Positions 44,591-50,348 of a stretch of DNA of 50,348 bases are shown piece by piece; position 1 is the stretch's first letter, and the number at the start of each line of letters is the position of its first letter. The translations under genes and the position numbers were made by a program. The notes beneath the pieces were generated by a model. It saw only the letters and a list, made by a program, of their open reading frames with translations, did not search any database and had not been told where the DNA came from. Source of the DNA: Fen-1258 sp964441505 (lineage in GTDB: Bacteria > Bacteroidota > Ignavibacteria > Ignavibacteriales > Melioribacteraceae); NCBI GenBank assembly GCA_964441505.1, contig CAYTUV010000024.1, forward strand, positions 1-50,348, read 5' to 3'.

Positions 44591-44621
44591 AATAATATGT
44601 TAGTTATTTATACACATTATT
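44591..44621 (-). promoter_or_regulatory. Conserved AT-rich dyad upstream of P4
   Basis: AATAATATG (44591-44599) faces CACATTATT (44613-44621). The one difference from the other copies changes a T-A pair to a G-T pair, which still pairs in RNA. This mildly favours an RNA hairpin over a DNA operator. Confidence 0.6.
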
Positions 44622-44626
44622 TTTTT

Positions 44627-44728
44627 CGGTGGCGTATAGAAGCCCCACCTAACCTCCCCAAAGGGGAGGAACAGTTAGCTTACTTTTTCCCCGCGAAGGC
44701 GGGATGTCTTAATATAGACGAACACGCT
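44627..44728 (-). repeat. tRNA-like element E4 upstream of P4
   Basis: AGCGTGT, TTCGTCTA, GTCT...AGAC hairpin, CCCGC-CTTC-GCGGG hairpin, then a long third arm holding CCTCCCC-TTT-GGGGAGG, ending ATACGCC-ACCG. Lies about 30 bases downstream of T4, so the two element types are in tandem here. Confidence 0.68.
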
Positions 44729-44757
44729 ATTTCTTCTTCCGGAAGATTTTAATTATT

Positions 44758-44857
44758 TAGTAGCGCGTTCCCAAATTTCCCGAAGGAGGGATTCCTTTGG
44801 AAGAACGGAGCTCCTTCAGCAGAAGGCTGAATATCCTAACCGCTAGACGAACGCGCT
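44758..44857 (-). repeat. tRNA-Glu-like element T4 with a palindrome inserted in the T loop
   Basis: The first 50 bases equal T2 (AGCGCGT, D arm GTCTAGCGGTTAGGAT, TTCAG-CCTTCTG-CTGAA). The T loop then carries about 25 extra bases, including TTCC-AAA-GGAA and CCCTCCTTCGGG hairpins, before the T-stem and acceptor ends (GGGA, ACGCGCT) resume. It ends ACTA. It cannot be a normal tRNA, but shows how the third arm is remodelled by palindromic repeats. Confidence 0.7.
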
Positions 44858-44868
44858 TGAATACTATT

Positions 44869-45114
44869 TTAAATTTCGGGAGAACATATAGGACAACAAG
44901 TTTCTTCCCCTACACCACATGTTGCACCTAAACAAGTATAGTAAATAGAATAGTCGGCACAAGTATACCTGCAAGTACCATCGTCAGTATGACAACTTAA
45001 ATATTGTGTCCATGTTACTTGCCCCATTATTGTACCTTTAGATAATGAGGATGCATCTGTTGTTTCAAATGATTCCACCTTGATCTCATCAAGGTTTAAT
45101 TTTAGTTTTTTCAT
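44869..45114 (-). CDS. Class I lanthipeptide precursor P5
   Basis: An 81-residue precursor next to the modification genes. Leader MKKLKLNLDEIKVESFET, then GTIMG. The core has eight Cys with TC pairs (GTC, YTC, YTC, ATC, ETC) and ends CCPICSPEI. Ribosome site AAGGAAAG. Elements E5 and the dyad lie upstream, T4 lies 11 bases after the stop. Confidence 0.9.
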   Translation of the reverse strand: MKKLKLNLDEIKVESFETTDASSLSKGTIMGQVTWTQYLSCHTDDGTCRYTCADYSIYYTCLGATCGVGEETCCPICSPEI

Positions 45115-45135
45115 AAAGCTTTCCTTTCTTTAATT

Positions 45136-45166
45136 AATAATATGTTAGTTATTTGTACATATTATT
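45136..45166 (-). promoter_or_regulatory. Conserved AT-rich dyad upstream of P5
   Basis: AATAATATG (45136-45144) and CATATTATT (45158-45166), spacer 13, as before the other precursors. Confidence 0.6.
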
Positions 45167-45170
45167 TTTT

Positions 45171-45272
45171 CGGTGGCGTATAGAAGCCCCACCTTGCCTC
45201 CCCAAAGGGGAAGAACAGTGTGCTTACTTTTTTCCCGCAAAGGCGGGATGTCTTAAAATAGACGAACACGCT
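45171..45272 (-). repeat. tRNA-like element E5 upstream of P5
   Basis: AGCGTGT, TTCGTCTA, GTCT-like hairpin, CCCGCC-TTTG-CGGG hairpin, long third arm with CTTCCCC-TTT-GGGGAGG, and ATACGCC-ACCG at the end. It lies between the LanC stop and P5, preceded by the CTTCCGGAAG palindrome. Confidence 0.68.
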
Positions 45273-45307
45273 ATTATTATTCTTCCGGAAGTTTTTATTT
45301 TTTTATT

Positions 45308-47377
45308 TTAATGAATATGAGCTGATTTTGAGTGACATTTTTCACACTTATCGCTTTCCAAACTGCCGTTACCGGTTTCTTGATTTTCATCTACTGAACT
45401 TTTAATTACTCCATCGCTTTGAATAATGTCAGCATTATACAATTCCATCAACTGACTAATTATTTTTTTTTCAAATGATTTTCTCTCTGTTTCATTCTCA
45501 ATTTCAAAATTTTCACCTACCTTGTTGACTATGCTATTAATTGACAAGGGATGATTAAGTTCTTTTAGAATAAAGCCGGTTAACATGTTAAGTTTTTTCA
45601 GCACAGGCATATTCTGTTGATCGATAATAAGATAATCCCCTTTCTGCTCTGCGGGTAATTCATCCTTGTACTCATATTCATTCCAATTACAATTGAGCGA
45701 TAGCTGATAGGAGAGTGAGTGCTTAAACAGTAACGCTTTCTCTTTATCAAGAAAATGAAAATCTTCTTTCTTTAAGCTATATATAAAATCTTTCGTGCAA
45801 TCTTTATTGTCTTTTATGATATTGATTGTGCCCTTTTCAATTGAAAGAGAATCTTGAAGATATTTCTTGAGTGTTTCGTCTTCGGTAACTGAAATTGTTT
45901 TCTCAATCATTCCAATGACCTTATCAGCCAGTGAATCATTCAGAGTTGAGTTGGCAGCTCCAGTTTTAATTTCATCAAGAAGAGAGGGAGAGAATTTATT
46001 AAGAAGATGGAACGACCTGTGAAAGTATTTATCAAGATGGGCATTAATTAAAACAACTCTTTCTTTCTTTGCATGTATTAAAGTTTCTCTTCTTTTAGTA
46101 GTAGGTATTAAAAGTGAGGGAGTATCAATGTTAACCAGTTTGAGAAAGTAGTAACCAATACCCGCCTCTCCAAGCATGAAACTTGGATCGGACATGCTAT
46201 TCATAGTACCGCACCGCCACGGTTTATTAATCTTTTCGGCGCTCTCCCACCCTTTAATTGCAATTTCTTCTGCTTTATTTAAATAATCCGGGTTATCAAG
46301 AACTTGGTAACCGTAAATAAGAGTTTCGGCATTACCCAAAGCACCATGACACATAGAATAATTTTGTTGTTCAATAGAAATTGATTTGATTGTATTTTCT
46401 ATCGCTCGCTCGGCCTCCACTTTATATATATTATCTTTTAATAGTTCATAAGCACGCAGTCTTGATAAGCCGATCCCCGGAGCCCCGTGACACCATGCCG
46501 ACATATACTTATTTTGATACGGACCAAACTCGCCATTTTTCGCTCTCTCCCTTAGCTGTTCTCTTGATTCATAATAGTAATAAAGACCCAACTCACCATG
46601 ACGGAAATCGGGCCAATTGTTTTCTTGCGGATTAAAAAACTGTCTTTCATAAATAAATGCCTGTTCAGCCGCGTAAAGAAAATAATTTGATCCGCTTGCA
46701 TTGTAGAGTTCCAGCAAGGCATGACCGATGCCCGCAGCGCCGTGAGCATAACCGCATAAATTGCGCGCCTGCGTTTCTCTATTCGAACCCCAGGACCAGC
46801 CTGTTAATTCATAATTAGCAGTTCTAATTAAATTCTCCCCGAGATCGAACGCTATTTCAAACAACTGATCATTATTATAATATTCTGCCAACTGAAGAAT
46901 GATAGGAATTGCACCGCCCGCACCGGCTATCATATCAATTCCTATATCTTTACTTTCATTTCCTCTCATCTCCAGAACCAGACCAAGTGCTGTCTTTAGA
47001 TATTCCTCATTGTTAAAAATTTGCCCGCATTTATTAACGGCATAAGCAATTCCAATTCTTCCAGAGTGAAATCCAAAAGAGCTAAATGGAAGTTTTTTGG
47101 CTTCTTCAATCGAATGTTTGACAGCGCCCATTACGGTTTTCTTTAATTCAGCATCATTTGTTTGCTTATAAAGTTCGCTAAGAAAAACAGAAATACCCGC
47201 AGTACCTTGATAAATTCCACCTCCGGCAGGCTCCGTAAGAGATTTTTTCAATTGATAATTTGTCCGGTCAGGCACATTAACATTCCATGTACAAATGTTG
47301 TTATTCCAGACAGCTTGGTTAACTAATCTTTTACCTATTTTATCGGCGGTTTCCAGAAAAATTTCTTTATTGGTCAT
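45308..47377 (-). CDS. Lanthionine cyclase (LanC-like) with PqqD-like C-terminal extension
   Basis: Catalyses addition of Cys thiols to dehydrated Ser/Thr. Residues 40-415 are LanC-like, with repeated GxxHG motifs (GRIGIAYAV, GYAHGAAGIGHA, WCHGAPGIGLS, MCHGALGNAE). Expected zinc ligands are Cys296, Cys343 and His344. At 689 residues it is about 270 longer than a plain LanC; residues 580-653 (LIIDQQNMPVLKKLNMLTGF onward) look like a PqqD-type peptide-recognition winged helix. The tail has CEKCHSKSAHIH, a possible metal site. It follows the SpaB_C gene by nine bases. Confidence 0.9.
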   Translation of the reverse strand: MTNKEIFLETADKIGKRLVNQAVWNNNICTWNVNVPDRTNYQLKKSLTEPAGGGIYQGTAGISVFLSELYKQTNDAELKKTVMGAVKHSIEEAKKLPFSSFGFHSGRIGIAYAVNKCGQIFNNEEYLKTALGLVLEMRGNESKDIGIDMIAGAGGAIPIILQLAEYYNNDQLFEIAFDLGENLIRTANYELTGWSWGSNRETQARNLCGYAHGAAGIGHALLELYNASGSNYFLYAAEQAFIYERQFFNPQENNWPDFRHGELGLYYYYESREQLRERAKNGEFGPYQNKYMSAWCHGAPGIGLSRLRAYELLKDNIYKVEAERAIENTIKSISIEQQNYSMCHGALGNAETLIYGYQVLDNPDYLNKAEEIAIKGWESAEKINKPWRCGTMNSMSDPSFMLGEAGIGYYFLKLVNIDTPSLLIPTTKRRETLIHAKKERVVLINAHLDKYFHRSFHLLNKFSPSLLDEIKTGAANSTLNDSLADKVIGMIEKTISVTEDETLKKYLQDSLSIEKGTINIIKDNKDCTKDFIYSLKKEDFHFLDKEKALLFKHSLSYQLSLNCNWNEYEYKDELPAEQKGDYLIIDQQNMPVLKKLNMLTGFILKELNHPLSINSIVNKVGENFEIENETERKSFEKKIISQLMELYNADIIQSDGVIKSSVDENQETGNGSLESDKCEKCHSKSAHIH

Positions 47378-47386
47378 AAAGATTCC

Positions 47387-48319
47387 TTATGTATCGATAC
47401 TAACTGTTTTTTGTAATGCCGCGGTAATAATATGGGAAAGGTAAGATTCATCTCTAATTGATATTCCCAGACGGTTGTTTGTCATGTGAATATAGCTCGG
47501 CACAATCGATCTTAAGACAAAATCCCAATTGTCAATTTTGTTTTGGTAAAGAAATATTTTTCTATCATCATAAAGATTTTTCAACTGGCTTTTAATATTT
47601 TTTACGTTATCGGTAAAGGAAGCAATGCTTTCGGGAAGCTGGTCATTTTCACTTAATGCTTCCCATAAAGAATCAATATAATCCACCAACGTTTCGGATT
47701 GTTTTTCAAACCCCCCATTGAACATTTCCACCCATTCCTTTATATGTTCCTCTTTGGCAAAACCTTTTAAGTAATTCTTGCCGTAATTTTGAACAAGCTG
47801 TAATGCATAGTTCTTCTCCTCAAAAAAAAATTTAAGAAGTATTACCATTCCTATAATTCCTTTGCCAAACCTTGCCGATTGTTCTCCGTTTGGAATTTGT
47901 TTCAATTGTTCAATACAAAAGACACTCGAAGAATGGAAAAAATCTTCCGCGACCTTTATAGCATCAATTCCGCCGTACCTTTCATACTCGGGTTCGTAAT
48001 TTGTCCATTCGAGCGTTTTAACTCCAAATTTGCTTTCATCGATCTTTAAATCAACAGGTAATTTTTCAACAAAATCCTCAATGAACGGTTTTATATTTGT
48101 TTCAAGAATATCCTTTTGCCCGCACAATCTTAATCTGATGTGCGTCCATCTTTCACTATATCTTATAAAAAAGTATCTCTTTATCAATCCATTTTGCATG
48201 GAATATTGCACTACCGGATCTACAACCTCAAGAATAATCCGGTCCCCGTTGTGAGAATAGATATCCCCATTAAAAAAGAGATAAGCGCTTAACCATATAA
48301 TTTCATCTGGACTACTCAT
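47387..48319 (-). CDS. Lanthipeptide dehydratase elimination domain (SpaB_C, split LanB)
   Basis: A 310-residue stand-alone SpaB_C-type protein. It starts WLSAYLFFNGDIYSHNGDRI after a short lead, has KRYFFIRYSERWTHIRLRL with the conserved RxxHIRLR, and NYEPEYERYGG, the signature that follows. In class I systems this domain removes glutamate from the glutamylated Ser/Thr to leave dehydro residues. Here it is a gene separate from the glutamylation part, overlapping it by eight bases; split LanB is recalled for Bacteroidota lanthipeptides such as pinensins. Confidence 0.9.
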   Translation of the reverse strand: MSSPDEIIWLSAYLFFNGDIYSHNGDRIILEVVDPVVQYSMQNGLIKRYFFIRYSERWTHIRLRLCGQKDILETNIKPFIEDFVEKLPVDLKIDESKFGVKTLEWTNYEPEYERYGGIDAIKVAEDFFHSSSVFCIEQLKQIPNGEQSARFGKGIIGMVILLKFFFEEKNYALQLVQNYGKNYLKGFAKEEHIKEWVEMFNGGFEKQSETLVDYIDSLWEALSENDQLPESIASFTDNVKNIKSQLKNLYDDRKIFLYQNKIDNWDFVLRSIVPSYIHMTNNRLGISIRDESYLSHIITAALQKTVSIDT

Positions 48320-50348
48320 GAGTGGAATTAATTACTCCATTTTCTTTTTCACTAAAATTGATTTGAAAAATCAGTTCGGTTGCAAATTTTTTATCTTCAT
48401 AAACAGGAAGTTCTGCTGCGGCAGGATATCTCTCTTCAAGAGTTACAGTAAAATTTTCTAGGTTTACGGTCAACTTGCCGAAAAGATTTACAAGCAATGG
48501 ACTGTTAAAACTAATGTACTGAGGTTTATAATAATCGCGGGAAAATTTTACCGGCTTTTTAGCAGGTTCCGCTTTTTTATTATTTTCTTTTTTCTCTTCT
48601 TCCGGTGGCGTTTTATCTTCTGTTTTTTCCACTACGATTACATTGTTATCAACATAATTATTTTCTTTAGCCACGGCTTCTTGCTTTTGTACCGCAACAT
48701 TTTGTTCCGTAACCGGTTTGTTTTTAGGCAAGGGATTAATCTTAACAAACACTTCTTCCGGTATATTATTATTTATTCTCCACTGGTTTACTCTAAGGAA
48801 ATAATCAAAATCAGATTCACCGTTTTGAAAAGTTGGAAACATGCTGAAAGGAATAATCCATGTTTTACGTGAAAGAATTATTGTCTCATTGAAAACCACT
48901 CTTGGTCTATACATTATCTTTTCAATTTTCCCGTTGTTTGAATTTTGACTATTATTTTCGGGTTTAAATTCAACTACTTCATTTTGTTTTTCCTTTTCTC
49001 CATTCTCCGGAATGTTTGTCTTTACTTCTTGCTTATAAGGGTATTGTGGAATACCCAATCCAAAATTAGAGGGAAAAGAAAAACGGGAAAGCAATTGATA
49101 CAAAGGCGGTCTCATCATAGGATTCAGAAACCCTAAGTCAACAGGCGTAACAAATTTTCCACTGGGTTTATGCAGCAGCTTTAAATTATTCTCATCCTCT
49201 TCATCAGGAATTACCACAATATCTGTTGTCTTAAAACTATTTTCAGCAAGCCCACTCTCAAGCGTAGGATATTCGATTTCCCATTCAACTAATTGGGGAT
49301 GTAAATTGGCGTTAAAGTTTGCGTCACCGCAAATTTCCGCAACCGAATTACAGTTGAGAGAATTATTAGTTTTGTAAATTTTCTTTTGCTCCTCTTCCGG
49401 GAAAAGGTATAAAAACCGAGAGAAGTATTTACCAAACCCCAGCATGTACGAACCGTTGCGGACAATTAATTTTATTCTTTCATCTTTTCCGTAAGGGAGA
49501 ACGGGATTCACAAAAACCGATAAAGAATTGGAGGACAATTTGATATCCGGTGCATCCTGAAATACTCCTTTTAACTCGGTGTCATTAATCATAATTTCGT
49601 CAGCAGATAAATTCGTACTCCACTTATCAATTATATAATTAACAAACTTATTTTGTGCTTCTTGAATATCAGTTATGATTTTCAAATTGAACGGATTGTT
49701 TGCGTTGTAGCCTTTTACATCATCACCTTTATAACCCGCTCTGATTTTATTTTCTTTCTCTAAATGTTCCTTAAAATGTTCACGGTAAAAATCTTCATAG
49801 AAGGTAAGCAGCGGTATTGTTTGTTTGTCTTTATAAAACTGATTATAAAAGTGCCTCATTGTTGCTTTTTGCCCGCGTGGATAACACAATTTGTTTGTAA
49901 TCCGTATAAATTTTGAGAGAGCGTTTATAGATGCATTAAGCCGATCACCGGAAAGGAAGGCAGAGGTATCTGATGTTGAATCTTCATACAGGATGGGTTT
50001 ATCATCAGTTAGATTTGAAGAGAGTCCTAAAAATGAAAACGTTTCATTTATCACATCTGATAATTCTCTTAATATGAAAGCCCTTCTTCCGATATCCGCA
50101 CTTTTGTACTCCTCGACTTTTTTCCGCAAACTCTTCAAAAGTAAAACAATTTTGTTCGCGTGTTCATCATCAATTTTCTCTAAAGTTTTTGTTAGACGTG
50201 AATCCCACTCGACTTCTTGTTCAGGTACATCTAATTTTAGATGGATAAAACCAATTTGAATTAACTTTTCCAGATATTGCTCAACCTCTTCACGCGATGA
50301 ATCTATCTCTTCACACACCGAAAGTATTTCTACCAATTCATTAAAAAT
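48312..50348 (-). CDS. Lanthipeptide dehydratase LanB, glutamylation part (5' end beyond window)
   Basis: About 678 residues are visible, and the frame stays open through the right edge, so the N-terminal part is missing. Matches to Lant_dehydr_N include YPRGQKATMRHFYNQFY, YEDFYREHFKEHL, RPRVVFNETIILSRKTW and KPQYISFNSPLLVNLFG. This domain transfers Glu from glutamyl-tRNA(Glu) to Ser/Thr of the core. A Glu/Lys/Pro/Asn-rich insertion (about 540-590) is unusual. The gene ends at 48312, after which the separate elimination protein starts. A TTG at 50336 is unlikely to be the real start. Confidence 0.9.
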   Translation of the reverse strand: MFNELVEILSVCEEIDSSREEVEQYLEKLIQIGFIHLKLDVPEQEVEWDSRLTKTLEKIDDEHANKIVLLLKSLRKKVEEYKSADIGRRAFILRELSDVINETFSFLGLSSNLTDDKPILYEDSTSDTSAFLSGDRLNASINALSKFIRITNKLCYPRGQKATMRHFYNQFYKDKQTIPLLTFYEDFYREHFKEHLEKENKIRAGYKGDDVKGYNANNPFNLKIITDIQEAQNKFVNYIIDKWSTNLSADEIMINDTELKGVFQDAPDIKLSSNSLSVFVNPVLPYGKDERIKLIVRNGSYMLGFGKYFSRFLYLFPEEEQKKIYKTNNSLNCNSVAEICGDANFNANLHPQLVEWEIEYPTLESGLAENSFKTTDIVVIPDEEDENNLKLLHKPSGKFVTPVDLGFLNPMMRPPLYQLLSRFSFPSNFGLGIPQYPYKQEVKTNIPENGEKEKQNEVVEFKPENNSQNSNNGKIEKIMYRPRVVFNETIILSRKTWIIPFSMFPTFQNGESDFDYFLRVNQWRINNNIPEEVFVKINPLPKNKPVTEQNVAVQKQEAVAKENNYVDNNVIVVEKTEDKTPPEEEKKENNKKAEPAKKPVKFSRDYYKPQYISFNSPLLVNLFGKLTVNLENFTVTLEERYPAAAELPVYEDKKFATELIFQINFSEKENGVINSTHE

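Noticed and set aside
44204..44857. Integron attC sites
   Set aside because: The elements are palindromic and lie at cassette-like borders, but their ends do not fit the RYYYAAC/GTTRRRY core pattern, and no integrase gene is visible.
28469..45272. CRISPR array
   Set aside because: Repeats are 65-100 bp, structured, kilobases apart and separated by genes, not short repeats with regular spacers.

Overview
This is an AT-rich chromosomal window that looks like a member of the Bacteroidota/Ignavibacteriota (FCB) lineage. The evidence is the dcw gene order, the 31-residue COX24/AURKAIP1-like basic protein, the TonB receptor/DUF4249 lipoprotein pair, the Bacteroidota-type lanthipeptide leaders and the many short palindromic interspersed repeats. 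Clear Shine-Dalgarno sequences (AAGGAGG before ftsZ, the TonB receptor and the small basic protein) suggest Ignavibacteria more than classical Bacteroidia. The assignment comes from gene content only.

Region 1 (about 0.45-16.6 kb, minus strand) is one dense division and cell-wall operon, read from a sigma70-like promoter at about 16.63 kb: mraZ-rsmH-ftsL-ftsI-murE-murF-mraY-murD-ftsW-murG-murC-ftsQ-ftsA-ftsZ, mostly with overlapping ends. murE carries the DNPR motif of meso-DAP-adding enzymes. Region 2 (16.7-18.1 kb) holds tRNA-Thr(CGU), the small COX24-like protein, a zinc-ribbon/TPR membrane protein and an HU-family protein.

Region 3 (18.4-24.3 kb) is mostly on the plus strand. It has two similarly built single-pass membrane proteins, a copper module (AraC regulator with an N-terminal HMA-like CxxC segment, CopZ-like chaperone, CopA ATPase), a cupin, a ParE/RelE-type toxin-antitoxin pair on the minus strand, and a truncated second cupin.

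Region 4 (24.3-50.3 kb, all minus strand) is a large class I lanthipeptide locus that continues past the right edge. In transcription order it encodes a split LanB (glutamylation part, cut by the window edge, then a separate SpaB_C elimination protein), a LanC cyclase with an unusual PqqD-like C-terminal extension, and five precursor peptides sharing the leader MKKLKLNLDEIKVESFET but with unrelated Cys/Thr-rich cores. Also present are a TonB receptor with a DUF4249 lipoprotein, a plug-only secreted protein, two copies of an export set (ABC exporter without a C39 domain, HlyD adaptor, small S8 subtilase) and two large secreted S41 peptidases. One exporter copy is broken by a one-base frameshift.

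The most unusual feature of region 4 is a family of tRNA-derived elements. Four tRNA-Glu-like elements lie just after genes; one (44204-44278) has an encoded CCA end. Five shorter cloverleaf-like relatives each sit immediately upstream of a precursor gene, followed by a conserved AT-rich dyad. LanB enzymes use glutamyl-tRNA(Glu) as co-substrate, so tRNA-Glu-like elements interleaved with lanthipeptide precursors deserve testing, either as dedicated RNAs, as RNA-processing punctuation, or as tRNA-derived mobile repeats that build precursor cassettes.
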